The notes: generated from the sequence alone by a model not told the origin. DNA of 64,000 nt from Paralichthys olivaceus (GCF_024713975.1 NC_091107.1:18219501-18283500), one strand, 5' to 3'; positions 15,101-28,886 are shown, numbered from the stretch's first letter. Numbers and translations are program-made.

Positions 15101-15540
15101 TGGGCAGTCCAATTCAATTAGTGATTAAACAAGTTATGAGCTTTGATGTGGACTCAGTCATCTTTTTTAGGACACATGATTTAGGATGCCAATTCGAGAT
15201 GCTCACGCCTTCACATGTCCTGACTATCAAAATTATCCAAAATGAAATGATCCAAAGTGGATCCCAATGGATTCTAATGTGTTAAAGTACACTTTGATCC
15301 ATTTGTCTCTATTTTGGTTTGAACACAGAACTGCCAGGAGGATGAAACTGTACCTGATCTAAATCACACAAAGTATAATTTAGCTCCAGTTTGACTTTGG
15401 TCCTGAACTGGATCACTGTTCCACAGAAACAAGAGTGCCCATAATAGTAATAAAAAATATAAAGAGCTCTTCTCAAAAATCTTTTTAAAAGGTTAAAAGA
15501 AAGAAAATTAAAATTCAAGTAAAATCCGGAAATGCTCTCT
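9151..15540. other. No gene recognised; probable rnf43 intron 1
   Basis: Mostly AT-rich unique DNA. Items seen: a possible repeat tail at 10140-10175 ('acaagataagatgtacctt'); a region at 11099-11280 with diverged 'ctcgtgataacaag' motifs resembling the fold-back element at 32120-32395; an (AG)n tract at 12017-12044; and a GT-rich tract at 13629-13665. No exon-like conserved peptide was found on either strand. Confidence 0.35.
12017..12044. repeat. (AG)n microsatellite
   Basis: About 14 near-perfect AG dinucleotides. The 180-codon minus-strand frame that runs through it gets its Ser/Leu runs from this repeat and is not a gene. Confidence 0.95.
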
Positions 15541-15675
15541 CATAAAAGTGTGTCTTAAGAAGAGACTTAACTGAGTCAGCCACACTGATTTCCACAGACA
15601 AAACATTCCAGAGCCTTAGGGTCCTAACTGCAAAGACTCATATATGAGGAAAAAACTTGGTCCCAGAACTGACCC
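15541..15675 (+). repeat. Diverged teleost interspersed repeat fragment
   Basis: The order of phrases 'gtgtcttaagaagagactta', 'gagtcagcc', 'ttccagagccttagggtcct' and 'aactgcaaagact' parallels a very common teleost repeat ('ttccagagtctaggggccct', 'aacagcaaaagct'). The copy is old, with many substitutions. Identification is by memory of the pattern. Confidence 0.5.
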
Positions 15676-18600
15676 TAGGGTCACACTAACGTTAATAGTA
15701 GTAAACAGTCCTGCATAGGTCCACTTTTGCACCTGAAAAAAATAGACATCTCACCTGCTGCCTCCCTGTGTATTTTTACCAGTGCATGCATACAAATATA
15801 TTTTTTACCCATTACACAAACCGTGGGTATCTGACGTGGTGCTGTTCTCTACACGTTGCCACCTGTTTGACAGTAAGTACAGTAAATAAAGATCTCTACA
15901 GCTAACTGTGCCTGAAGAACTCCCCTCTAATGAGACTTATTTAAAGAGTCGGCTTTGGAACACTGTGCTGTTGTGTAACATTTACTCAAATGAAGAAGTA
16001 GAAGCGATCAGTGGTACTGGTGGTAGTGGAAAGGAAAAGTGTGTGATAACATGCATATATGCATATACAGTGCCCATGTGACAGCAGCTTAAATTCTCTC
16101 AGCAGGTCACATGGGACTTTCTCTGCAGCACTGAGTTTGCATTTTCATCAAAAACTTGCTGAAGGGGAAGAGGAACACTCGCCCTCCCTGCAGGTGAAGT
16201 GAGTTGAACACATCAGTTAAACACTCGTCTGGCAGATAAACTAACCCTTTGTCTAATTCAAAAGCATGCACCTTCCATTTAGTCCAACTGAGAGAACAGC
16301 CATCCATCATGCTGGCAGGCATGTGACAGGAAGTATGATGATCAGTCATGTTCACAGAGAACAATAATTCATCTCCTGCTCACAGAGTAGTAATTAGGAG
16401 CAGACTACAAAGGGCAAAAACACAGTCCACCTTCAAGACAAAAAAAGAAAGGGAAAAGAGTTTTTTCAATGAAAACTGTTTTATTTAAAACAGAGGTAAC
16501 TGTTGAGAAGTCAGCTCATAGTCTGCATCAGGCTATCTTACGTTAGAAAGGCAAGAAAAGGTGTTAGTGACACATGACATGTTAAAAATGTGAATAATTG
16601 CCAATGAGGTGTTGCACCAGTTGTTATTTCTGTTGCTGTGTTTGGAGAATAAGTAGATGCCCACATTTTGGGATGTGCAGTATCAAACTATTATACACTT
16701 CTGTGTTCACTATTGAGTTACCCTAGGTTTTTTAACAAATTTTCACAGAGAGTTGGACAAGGCACACTTACAAATGCTTAAAATAAGGCAAAAAATGAGG
16801 GAAGATAATTAAAATCCAACACAAACATTGTAGAGAATGCCATACAACGACCTCCACTTAATAGGCTGTTAGTTTTGATTGTTAACTACCACATATCTGA
16901 TGTTGACCAATGCATGAATATCTACTTCACTTCCAGAGAGTGACAGTGGTATGCCTCAATATTACATTTTCACTGCGTGATTATCATGGCAAAAAGAATA
17001 GCAATGATAACATCAAGATGTTCATAGAAAGTTTCAATTAAAGTAATAATTAAATTAAACATCTATTATTTGGCAAATTAACTATGAGCAAAATACTAAT
17101 AGTCCAGACACAAGGGTTGTGCAGATAGACAAGTGATCATATCCATAGGCCCAGACAATATTGTTTTCCCAATAAATTATTAAATTATTATTGTTCATAG
17201 TAGTAGTAATATTATTAAATCAATAATACATTTCAATTGGTCTCGCTTTCATGTCTACATTTCCCACATATAACCAACACGTATATGCAGGAATGCCACA
17301 GGCACACACCCACACACACCACTTTACAGACAGGACACATCAATTTCTTAGTCTGCTTTTAATTTTTAATTTTAGCAATTTTGAGATTTCGAATTGCAGT
17401 GTGATTAAAATAATCATTACAGAAAGACATTGAAATGATTTGAGGGGCACTGGGTTATTTACACAGTATTAACACGCAGTTATTGTCAATATCCCTTGTA
17501 CTAAACCACTCATCTCATCTTTGGCAATAAGGCTAAATCAGACCTTGTTGTTTTTGTAAGAGAATACATACATTCATCTTATGTTAAGCATTACTAATTA
17601 AGTAAATTAAGCTTAACACGAAGCAGGAGAGTATGAGGCTAATTAATACAACACTGAGGGCTTTCTGAGAAGAAGGCAAAGAGAGGTCAGAAGGGGACGT
17701 GCTGCTTGTTGCTCGGAAGTGACCATGTGACTTTTGGAGACATAAAGAATTTTTTGTCAGCCGAGTTATCTTCCTGGTTCTGAGGTTACAATATGGCTTT
17801 TGTAGTCAAAGCAGCACTGAAAGATCTAAGTCACTTTGATCCCGCTTAATAGAGTTTGGTAAATGATCTCAGTATGGGAGCTCCGCCTCCTGCTCATGCA
17901 CACGCACACACAGGCTCACTTACGCTTGTACACATACATAAAGAATCAGACGGTCACACAGGTAAAAGCTCTTCTTGCGGATCGCTGAGCTGGGCGTTCG
18001 AGCAGAAAAGTAGAATGTGTGCTTCCTCTCACAAGACTGCTCTGTGCTCACTGCAAATCTTGTTTTCTAATAGCATCGCTGTGCAGAGAGAACAAACTGA
18101 TCTAAGACATGCCATACAAACAAGTATTTGCCTTGTCATACAGGAACCAAACAACGTATGTCAATTTACAATGGATTACATTAGATTGCTGGGAGGTGCA
18201 ATAGCTGCGTATGTGCCAGAGTAGTGGGCACAAAGCCGTAGGAATAAAAGGTCTGAAAGAGTGACTGGGGGAGCCACAGGGAGCCAGAGAGAGGGAGGGA
18301 GTTTGTCTAAGAGCATTTATCTGTGGTATGGTGATGACTCTTTTCCTCCGACCTCTCAGCAAACTAAGCGCTTCCTGCCTTTCGAGTACATGTCGCCAAT
18401 TTTGTCCTCCAAACTAAAGCACATGCAATGAATTACAACCGTTTTAAAGAGCTATCAAGAAACAAGAAAGGGCTGGTTAAAGGAGAAGAGGTGGTGGAGA
18501 AGGAGGAGGAATTCGAAGCTGCATTCCTGGGAGAAAGAGAAGCGAGACGAGCAGAGAAAAGATAAACTGAGGAGTCTTTGATGTAAGAGGGAGCAGAAAA

Positions 18601-20689
18601 GGCTGCTCCTGCCATTACAGGCAGAGCGCAAGTTAATACTGAGCGACTGCACGATTAAGTCAACACTGACACCATCTATGATGACATTTGGCTGAAAGGC
18701 ATCCATTAACTGTCTGATTATATGACAGCAAGCACAAATATGTTCCCAGATGATTACAAACAGTGGAGGAGTTCAAATCAACACCAGTTCACAAACTGAA
18801 ATTTATAAAAGAAACATAGGACTGCCAAACCATTAGTCCAAAGTCCATTAAAGTTGAGCTTTTATTAAACTTTGAGAAGTATGGTTGAAAAATATTTTGT
18901 CAAGAACAAAAGGAGGGACACACATGCTTATTAAACAATGACTTGACCATAAATCACATGAAAACTCATCTGTCTAGGAGCCAAAGATCTTAAGTTGAAC
19001 TTCGAAAACCATCTTCAGATGGAGTGAGCTGTGATTTGGAGTGAGAGGGAAAGGAGCCCATTCTCTTTGGTAATGTCTCAAAAACTTCCATGAAACTGTA
19101 AGAAAAACACAGAATTCAGGTGTCTAGATAATCAACAAAATCCGTTTACACAAAATTAGTGGGTATACACTTCTTTTTTTAAACAAAGGTAAACCCATAA
19201 TCCATCCAATCGTTTTTTGGAGACATTTTACTCAAAGCAAAAATGTCTCCCTGGTGTCCCTACACAAAAAGTAAGAGGGTCACTGAAGACACTGAAGACT
19301 CATAAGCTGTGTGGGGGCCACATAGACTGCAAAGGCCTGTCCTTTTCCTGCCCTTATAGCTGTTGCCTAACAACATATCTGCAGTTGGACACAACAAGAA
19401 GGTTTTATGATGCAGCCCCTGAATTGAAACAAACCTTTTGTCTGTACAAACCTTTGTGCCAATCCGTCAGTTAGATTCAAACAGATATTTCTTTGACCTG
19501 CTGGTGGTGCAAAATAAAAAGTCAGGGGTCCACCATTAGCTACACTTTATACAATGGCATCTCTTAGCTGTTGACATATTTCAGTCTGGAACAAGGTGGC
19601 AGGCAGATCAACACAGCTTTTCCGAGAGCCAAGTTGCTACTACAGCTTGAGATCTTAATGGTTAATAATGGTTGTATGTGTTTCATTTGCTACTTTTGAG
19701 TTTAGCAACCTAAAACAGATCAACAGAACAATATCTGGAAGCACTTAACTTACAGTTGTTTATGTTCTTTTCAAAAATATTCGTCAGATCTTGTTGAATA
19801 CTGTCTATAGAGCACAGACCTCTCCACTTCAGCAGCAGCCATCTTGGTTGTTCCTCTGTCATCACATCAAATCCGCCCCTTTGTGATTGGCCCGATCAGT
19901 ATAAGGGCAGATTGAAATGTATCTGAATGAGAGGGAGCTAGATCGACACAGCCAACCTTCCCACCAGTAGCATCTGAACTATCCAGCCATATGGTGCCAT
20001 TGTCATCTGCAGCATGGTTCTCTTTAAATCTCTATAAATGTGACCTTGATCCCCAGGGAAGGGACAGCTTGACCTCCATGCTCGCTATGGATCAGCGGCC
20101 TTTTCTATGTGCTCCCAGTGGATCAATTTCAACTGGAAAGAGACAGGTGCTCCACTAGACGTGCACTGTCTGTACAAATTCAAAAAAGGTCACGCATGAT
20201 ACCCGTCGCTCTGGGAATGCAAAAATGCCAGGGTTCTCTCGACTGTTTATCACTATTTTACATAATTGAATTCCACTGATCTGGAACGTACCCTGGCCCA
20301 AACTGGCCCTGTCAGGTACAGTGCCAACAAAGAAAAATATAGGCATGTGTGAGAATGTTTGCATGTGGTCTTTTATAGTCAGCACTGACTCATTCCTCTC
20401 CATGGTAATGGATGCGTGGCCACATTATGGCACAACTTGAAAAAGCTGAGTACAGTGCTGCTCTTTCAGTGCAATGGTGGTTTCTTAGAGGGACAGACAA
20501 TAAAAGTGCTCAGAAAGACGAGCGGGACAAAGTCTGTATCATGAACATTTCATTTATTTGTGCGATATTATGTGTATAAAAATTCTTCAACCACTCCTTG
20601 TGAGACCGATGAATTTAAAAAGCACGCGCACAACTTTGTACTTCTATCATATCGAGAACTCTCATTGGCATAATGCATTCCCTAGCCCC
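15676..20689. other. No gene recognised; probable rnf43 intron 1
   Basis: AT-rich DNA with no recognisable exon, RNA gene or intact mobile element. Short purine-rich stretches (for example about 18475-18600) make the only compositional change. Confidence 0.35.
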
Positions 20690-20940
20690 TTACCCTAGCC
20701 ATAACCATCACAACCACAAGCCTTACCCTAATCCTTACCCTAACCTAAACCTGAGTCTAACCCTTACCCTACAGGCAAGTCATAGACCTCAAAAATCCCA
20801 TTGAAAGTGTTTCAGAGAGTGAGGGCGGGCCAAAATGTCCTCACTTTCCCAAAATGTCCTCACTCTATAAGGTCTAGGCTCAAAATGGTCCTCAAATATA
20901 TCTTTACAAATACACACACATAGTGGTGAGGACAAGCCCT
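20690..20940. repeat. CCCTAA-rich teleost interspersed repeat
   Basis: Degenerate 'ccttaccctaa' units are followed by 'ccaaaatgtcctcacttt' and 'ggtcctca', then 'gtggtgaggacaag'. This combination of degenerate CCCTAA and 'gtcctcac' motifs is a familiar intronic repeat in fish genomes. The CCCTAA units are too irregular for a true interstitial telomere array. Confidence 0.6.
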
Positions 20941-23900
20941 CACTTTAATGTGAAATTTTATAATGCTTGTTTCTGCTCTCATGTTCCTTTTTTACTTCTC
21001 TGTTCTCTCCAACTCGCCCTTTCTGTGGGCCGGTTCAAGGATTAGTCCAGTAGTAATGCCTTTACCGTGTGTCTGTGTGCATGTGTTTTGTATGCTCTAT
21101 GTGTGTGCTACACAAACATGGAATTAAGTATGTTACTCTTTCGCACAAGTGTCTGAAGGAGTGAGTGAAGCAGTGATAGTGACTGTCTACAGAGGTAGCA
21201 GAGACCTTCCTCTGTTATTTGCACGAGGAGAGCTATGAAAGGTTGACAAGAATGTGTTGTATAACATTCAAGAATTCCAGACCTGGTCTAATGACTTAAA
21301 AAGAAGGGGGCCGGCAGGATTAAGAGACTTGCCATGTTTCCCTGACCTGCCTCTCCCATCTTCCCAGTGCTGCGGAGATGGTAAGACACATCTCAACAGC
21401 CATCTCTTGTGGAAGAGGGTGGACAAGACAGCGCTAGCCCCTGCTTCCTGTGCTCCAGGCTGCAGCTTTGTCAGATGCCTGCCCAGGAGAAACCATTACT
21501 CCAGAGCTGGTCTGATAGCTTGGACACACATGGGGGTGTGTTCGGGGAGGGCGCCAGAGGCAACACAGAACAGTGGTCTCACATCGCTATAGAGGAAGGA
21601 GACGTCAGAAAGCAATAGCAGACAGGTTGAGCTTATGAACATATGGGAATACAAAAGACAAACATGTCCTGACAGCAGATCTGTGGGCCACATAAAAGAA
21701 TGTGAATAATATCTCCAATGACAGCAGTGAGCATGTTTTTTATGTTATATGCTGGATTTCAAGGCTACGACTGACCCTGAATGTCCTCCATTTCTACACA
21801 AACAGCACTTAATTGCTCTTCTTTAACTGTCACTGTGGCAAAGCAGACGGAAATTGTGAGCTTATGGCTTATTTGATTCATTCCTTTATGTAACTGCCAA
21901 TTTCAGTAAGTGCCAGAAAGGATGCATGGGGACGTGACTGTGCTGCTGTGTGTGTTGAGGTCTCATATGGCATCCATACCAGCAGACATGGCAGAGCTTT
22001 GCATGATAGACATAGTTGCTGTAAATGTAAACTGAGGACTGCAGCAAAACTCAGAGCATGATCCCTTCCTGTCCTACTGTAAGAATCAGACCTCAGTGAG
22101 TGCAGCTGCTTGCCAAACTTGAAACTAGTTCCAGATTCATCAGCAAGCAAATAACTGGAGGAAAATAAAATGACAGCAAAGAACTAACTTCAATGTGAAA
22201 ATGTAGCACTTAACATTAAGTCTAATCCCATATGCAACAATTTTACTGAAAATGTTATTTTCAATGTTACAAATCATCCACACACCCATTATGGGAAACA
22301 TATCAAACTGGCCAGAAAATGAAAAAAAAGCCTTTGAAAGCTTGAAATCTAATGAATTAAAGGTTTTACATGAGTCAAACTAATTTTTGAACCATTGCAT
22401 AATGTTGCAAAATCCCAATAACCCAGTATAAAACATGTGATCTGACTGTAATTCAGCCAAGAGCAAACAGAATGAATGTCCTTGCCTCCAGGATCCCAAA
22501 AAAATAATTTATTTTTTTCTTTTTTTTCCCCGATCAGAGCTGCAGGACAAGACTATCAAAAATCATTCACACGTTCACCTAAAGATTGGCCAATCTCAAT
22601 ATACGTGTACCAGTTTTCAGATAACCATTTACAAAATAGTGAAAATAAATTTTTTAACTTATCAAAACATTATGCAAGGCTTCAAATCTTGGTTTCGATC
22701 ATTCAAAATCTTTTTTCCTACATTTCAAACATTCTAACAGAGTTTCAACCTTTTATAGGCTTCAGAATAAAGTATGATATTTATCCCATAGCAGAATGCT
22801 ACACACTATATATCAAATCCTCCAAAAGCTTAATGGATTTGGAGACTCGTTCAAAGAACATTGAGTAACCCCAAGCAAACCAGAAATATGAGATTTCAAT
22901 TAAAATCTAAATACTCCAGGCTACTGCACACACTTCAGGAAAACCTTCAAAATCTATTTGTCACAGGTACAGACTGTGTACAGCAGTGAGTCCAGCAATG
23001 TAAAGCAGCGAGGAGCCCCAAGGAGCCCTGGACAGGATGTTATCTCATCCAGGGAGATAGGAAGTATGTACAAAAAAAATCTAGAGGGAGGGGGAGGACA
23101 GGGCCCATTTGGGAAGTGCAGAGTAAACAGTCTCGGTTTTTAATCATCCCGGCTCACGTTCGGAACTGGACTCACTTTGATGTTCTCCCTCAGCGCCCCC
23201 CCTCCGCCCTCCCATCCCTCGATCCCAAACGGCTGTGCTGAGGGCCAGCCAGGGGGGAAACATGCAGAAAGTGTCCTCGGACAGTCGAGGGAGGCACACA
23301 GTGTCTTGTGGGACACCGAGAAGGGAGATGAAAGAATGCAAAGTGCAGAGTAAACTGGTGTTCAGTCAATTGCTAGGCCTGCCTTAATTATAGCTGGTGT
23401 ATTTAAGTGAGCTCTCAAAGGTCAATGCAAAATTTCAAAGTAAAAAGCTACAAAAATACAACGTGAGAAAAGAAAAAGTCCGAACTGTCTTTAATTGAAA
23501 ACAGGTGGAATTTTTATGATGTCTTTTAATCGGGTACAATGCCTGTAGGAAGATAAAGAATTGACAATCCTTTCAAGTTTGAGGTTTTCCCTCAAGCCTT
23601 TGCACTTCTCTTGTACTTGTATTTGTCCAAATAGTGCTGGCCAGACCCCAGCCAGTGTTCCAATGAACGTGTTCATTCAGAGGACAGGGCAAACTTCCAG
23701 GGAGATCACAGTTTTAATAGATCAGAGGGAAATGCGCACCAAAGCGAAGCCTCATCGCTTGAATACACAGACAGAGACTGAGAACCTTTCCAACACCCTC
23801 TACTTTGAGTCTGGACCTTACATGCATTACCAGACGGGATTAAAACAGATTCTCGTAGTAAAAGCAACAGCTCATGCTCTATCTTTAGAAAAGGTTATAC

Positions 23901-26143
23901 CTCCAAAATTTAATTTAGACTAACATGTTTCTAAAATGCCAAGTATAAACTGTATCTTATCAAAACTGGTTGCCATGTTTCAGCATGGTTCAGAGTAAAA
24001 TCTGGAGGAGCTTCTGTAACTCCTTCTTGGTACTTTGCCTGACTACCAGACGAAACTTTTGCCCCACAATAGATATCTAGAGCTCTGGTTTCATGGTTAT
24101 TAAGATGCATTAATCGGCTGGAGAGCACTATCACAGCGGACAGATCGTAATCTGTGATTGAAAGGGGACATTGTGAGGCAGCGTATATATCTATGGATCT
24201 CCACCTCCTTTCCAGCCTTCAATCCCCTCGTCCACTGGAAGACAAGAACATTAAAGCAGCGACTGCAGAGCAGCTTGCCTAGGCAATAAGGACCTGTTCG
24301 AACAGGCCTGCGCTGTACAAAGAGCATCCTGCAGCACAACACCACCTCTGTGCACTGTGGGAAGAGAGAGTTGGACAAAACTATACCTTCCAAACCTTGA
24401 ACAGAACCACAATCACTGGTCTGACTTAGAGAAACAAGAAAGCAAGGGTTCAGACAAAACCAACTGCTGACATTTCAGCCTGCAAAAGAAAAAAAGAAAA
24501 AAGACCGGGATCTTATCAGTGGAGGTTTAGACTGTCGCCATCCTGACTGTGGTATAGATGCAAGTATTAGCTGGCCCTGGTGGACTTTCCTTCACACTTA
24601 CAGGGGAATATGCGCAGATATCACTTCTACAATCTTGATCAAGTATCAACAACCATGTGCCAGATTAATATGCACTGTACCTTAGTATGTACAGCATGTT
24701 GCTGAAGCTTTCTTCTGAGACCTGGTGAAATCGGATTACTATCTTTTTGTGAATTTACACAAAAGTTATATTTTGTCCTGTACAAAAACTGTGCAAGGTT
24801 TTATGGAGGGAGATATAAAAAATCCTGGAAATCCCAGAAGTCTCTCTGATCTCAGCTGCTCAGTGTTTCACCTCAACATGTTTCCAAGATCCCACACAGG
24901 CACATTAAAGTGACACAGTTTTAATTGGAGAGGCATACAGCACCAACTTTTCACCATCCCTAATACTGGGCTTTCTCTGTGGAGAAGCCATGTAAATCCT
25001 TATCAATTATGGCAAACTGACGCATCTGGCTCACCATTCACAAAACCTCCCACACCTGGTGAGTGAAGAGAGACAAGACCCTACAATGCTGCAATCTGTC
25101 GTCCTGTTTCTTTGGAAACAGCAAATAAATTGACGCAGGCGGGCTTTATGGCCCTGGTCCCTTAATCCACTCCTGAATCCTAAATATGCACATTGAATAG
25201 ACTACAAAATTAACATTCACAAGGTAGTGACATGCTATTTTCTAAATGGTAAAAAAAAAAGAGTTATATATTTATATGGGTTGAAACATGATTTGCGGTG
25301 TTGATTAGTATTCCTCGACCACACCTTGGTATCAAAAAATGTTGGAAGAACATTAGAAGTCATAAATAGTAACTGCAAAACAAAGCTGTCGCCTCAGAAA
25401 AGATACACCTATGAAAGTTGGCAACCTTAATCAAACCACTATTTTTTTTCAGGGAAGTAAAAATAGACTGAAAACAAACTAACCTCAATAACAGATGTGT
25501 GTCATCACTATTGTTCAAGGAATTTAGATATTCTGTCATCACACGCTGAGGGCTGAGTGGAAAGGGTAGTACTGTGTACTGTAACCCATAGTCACTGCAG
25601 TATTTTGATGGCATAGAGCAACAAGTTCAGGTGTTAACATCATCTGGTTTTAATCAGGCAGGGGATGCTGTGTAAACAGCCTTTTTTAGCTTAGAGAAAC
25701 ATGTGGCGCCAACAGTCACTCCACAGAGGGATTGATGCACTGAAAGACAGGACAGTGTGGTAGTGAAAACTAATTGTCGAAATGATGCTTTTTACATATG
25801 CCACAATAAAATGGGATTTTAATGTGAAATGATGTGTCCCCAGTTGGTATCGTCCAGCAGTAATGGGAGTAGGGATGAGTCCTGTGGATCTCCTGATGGT
25901 TCAATATTTGTTCAATATTCTACCATGAGAGAACAGTTAAGTAATATTCTACTGATCTGTGCCAGTCTCTGTTTTGTGTCCACACAGTAGAACTTAAGTC
26001 AAACACATGATCAACTCTACAACAGGTGCCCACCCACCAACAACCTCCAGGAATCGACTTTTCAGGTGTTTGGACATTTCTGAAGTGTGGGGATGAGAAG
26101 CCCTGTTGTGATCATACAGAGTAGAGTAAATATGACATCTTAC
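20941..26143. other. Probable 5' part of rnf43 intron 1
   Basis: Lies immediately downstream (minus strand) of the rnf43 exon 1 splice donor at 26143-26142. It contains no further recognisable exon. It includes A-rich DNA around 22480-22530 and 25250 and unique sequence elsewhere. Calling it intron follows directly from the donor; where it ends to the left is not visible. Confidence 0.6.
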
Positions 26144-26365
26144 CTGCATTAGTTTCCCATCCGCGTAACCGGCACTTCCTCCCACGAACACCCCCTCCAG
26201 GGTGATGGGCTTCCCCGTCAGCTCGTTCTTCAGCAGTGTCACCTTGATGACCGCTCGGAGGACCGGCCGCTCGGACTCCAGGCCCGGCTGGCCCAGCACC
26301 ACCTGCAGGGCCGCCATGAGAAGCCACGGCCAGAGCCCGGCCAGGCGCCGCTGGGGGACGGTCAT
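26144..26365 (-). CDS. rnf43: RNF43-like E3 ubiquitin ligase, first coding exon (partial)
   Basis: RNF43 is a single-pass membrane RING E3 ligase that ubiquitinates Frizzled receptors and so damps Wnt signalling; R-spondin/LGR binding relieves it. This exon encodes the first 74 residues: a signal peptide with the family signature 'LAGLWPWLLMAALQVVLG' (residues 8-25), then the start of the extracellular protease-associated region ending 'ITLEGVFVGG' through 'GKLMQ'. Human RNF43 has near-identical text at the same positions (LWPWLLMA, LEGVFAG, GKLMQ). The exon ends in phase 0 at a consensus donor (CAG|GTAAGA, exon base 26144). I chose ATG 26365-26363, with G at -3, because it gives the family's usual N-terminus; an in-frame ATG at 26425 would add 20 unrelated residues. 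The remaining exons (rest of ectodomain, TM segment, RING, Ser-rich tail) must lie to the left and were not found in the window. Confidence 0.88.
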
Positions 26366-26400
26366 GGCCTCGGCTGCAGCGGCGGTGCCCGGCCGCACAT
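26362..26400 (-). promoter_or_regulatory. Upstream ORF overlapping the rnf43 start codon
   Basis: A 12-codon ORF (MCGRAPPLQPRP) starts in a strong Kozak context (CCACCATGT). Its TGA stop shares bases with the rnf43 ATG in the arrangement ATGA, so a ribosome would stop exactly where the main ORF starts. This is seen directly; that the transcript includes this leader is inferred from adjacency to the coding exon. Confidence 0.55.
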
Positions 26401-28886
26401 GGTGGACTTCAAAGCAGGCAAGCACCGCGGATCAAAACAAGACAAATATGTACACACGTCCCACTTCTTTTCTGCCTCGGCGATTACTGAGAAGTAGATG
26501 CGATCCAAGTGTTTAAAGCTGGAGGACTGCCAGCATAACTCAAAGTCATAACTCAAACTCCCATTCAGCACCGGAGTTAATATTCAAACTGTACACGGTG
26601 CAGAAATGCGCGTCGCTCAGTGCCCACATGGAGCCGGCCGCATCGTCTCCATAAAACTGATCCGATCCCTGATTTAACGGTGAACTTTTATCCAGTGTCA
26701 TTAATGTGGGTAACGGAGCAGTGCACTCACACATGCACCGTGAAGACGCGTCGTGTTGTGTTAGGAAGTTTGTACTGGTTCCCCGCAGACGCACAACGAA
26801 TGTCCTCATGTGGAACGCGTTGGCCTCACGCTCCAACTGTTGTATCCTTTACGCAGAAGAAGGGCAGGTCCCGGCACCAGCGATGCGTCGATCTTCACCC
26901 GTGTCCCGACTGCTGAGAGTTATCGATCGTTATTAAAAGCAGTGCGCACCGGCCACTGTGCCGCGCGGTCACGTCTGCGGACCGGACACGAGTTGACAAA
27001 CGGCGTCAGAAGGCAGCTCGTCCCGGCGGCGCCACATTTTCTAGATAAATCCAGAGAAAACACAGAGGAGCTTGAACTTCAAAGGCTTGGTTACAGGTTG
27101 CCGCCGGAAACTCATGAGGCGTGTTGACCCACAATGGAGAGACAGAGGGTCGGATCGAACTTTCACAACCACGGTGAACGACAAGAATCAAACCCACGGA
27201 GTCAGTACATCGTTGTAGCAGATGGACAGTTGACTCACTTGACTTATATCTCAGTGGCTACGCTGACTTCTGTAGCAGAGCCATCAACCTCTCCTCTGCG
27301 TTCAAACCTGATCACTGGCACAAAAAACAAAGAGAACACAGGAGGAGAAGACAGGACGGACAGAGGAGGAGGAAAAAAAGGACATTCCCGAGTCCAGTGG
27401 CTCCGCTGCCCCGAGAGAGAGAATTGGACCCGATCCTCCAGAGGACAGAAAGTGAGTCGCTTGTCAAAACAATCTTCGGCGAGAAGGGAGAAGAAAGTCT
27501 GGAGGAAAAGTGAAGTAAAGTTCTCCAAAGTCCTCGTGATTCCAAAGTTGATCAAGAGGAGAGACGCAGTGTGCAGTAATGTCACCGTCTCTCTCTCTCT
27601 CTCTCTCTCTCTCCTGGGAGCTCATTGACGGCCTCTACCTGCTCACTGTCCTGATGCCTTCACGTGTTGTAGGAGTTTGGGACTTCCTAATAAAAAAAAG
27701 AAACTCGACCAAAAAAGCAACAATGCGTTTGGAACGGTCTGAGAAGTCATCTGACCCAATTGTGATGCTGGGAGCTCATATATGCTACTGACGTGATGTA
27801 AAGTAAGACTCGCAGCTGGAATTCGCTGTCTCTGTCTCCAGTCAAACTTACGTCCCACGGGCTTCGATTTGTAGGCTGCGCCACACAACACTGAGTTCGA
27901 ACAAGAAAAACAAAAGTTGTGGAAATTTAATAAAGGAGCTTCCGAGTAGCACGTGAAGGCAGCATTAAATTCGGAGGGAGGAGCAGCAGAGCGGAGCAAG
28001 AATTAGTGAGTGGCTCCCTCTAGTGTCCAAAATCCTACACAACCACCATAGGGCTCCTTCAGCCAGCTGTCAACAAGACTATACTGAATAAAAACAACAA
28101 ACCAGCTGATGATCTAATCTGTATTTAATTTATAAATAATACTTGAACACTCGTGCCTTAAAAAACACTGAATCAAATGTTTAAAAACACAGCAGCTACT
28201 ATAGATATATTAAAACTAAAAGGTGTAATATGAATACCACCATCATCTTGACACTACCACAAACAATCACTCAAATTTAATAATATTTTCATAAAATTAT
28301 TTATGATCTCCACCATAACAGGAGTTTGTTATAACAACTCAACTGTGTTATTAAAGTGCAAGTAAAAATGTGCATATTAGAATGGGGCAAGGAGTTTAAG
28401 TAAGCTCACTGCTGCAAATATATAGATGTACATATGTAAATATCAAAAGTTGGTAAATATTTTTAAAAATGTAGGAAAACCTTTGCTTCAGACTTTAAAA
28501 ATGTTAAATGGTACCAATGTACCATGGTTCAAGCAATTCTAATTATTGAAAAAGCAAAAGACTTAAATTAATTATTAATAACAAAATCTACATGCAACTA
28601 TTTTTTTCACAATGTTTTTCACAAGAACTAAATGATAGTCCTCACACTGACACAACAAACATACCCAACAAATCACGTGTGGAGATTGAAGTCTGGTAAT
28701 AGTGTAATCTTCCCTGACACATACTGAAGACTCCCTGTCACTTTCCAACATGTTGAGATCTAAAATGAGAAACATGACCAACTATCAGTGAACCTGATGC
28801 AGTGATGACTTTTTAACATGCATTATTTTTTTCCCTTTACTAGTTTAACCCTGAACATGCTTCCTAAATATTCATCAGTGTCTTAC
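26401..28886. other. rnf43 5' flank / promoter region and hsf5 downstream DNA
   Basis: From about 26150 to 27200 the DNA is clearly richer in G+C and CpG than its surroundings, as expected of a CpG-type promoter for minus-strand rnf43. A consensus minus-strand donor (GGGAC|GTAAGT, exon base 27852) could end an untranslated first exon. A (TC)n microsatellite is at 27588-27613. Between about 28100 and 28570 the DNA is AT-rich with nothing recognisable. A possible extra 3' exon of hsf5 begins near 28760 after a good acceptor ('tttctcattttag' on the minus strand). Confidence 0.45.
27588..27613. repeat. (TC)n microsatellite
   Basis: About 13 TC dinucleotides in the upstream flank of rnf43. Confidence 0.95.

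Noticed and set aside
20700-20775. Interstitial telomere repeat
   Set aside because: CCCTAA units are too irregular, and flanking 'gtcctcac' motifs identify a common fish interspersed repeat.
26366-26425. In-frame upstream ATG for rnf43 (MLACFEVHH...)
   Set aside because: It adds 20 residues with no family similarity ahead of a normal signal peptide; the ATG at 26365 fits the known N-terminus.
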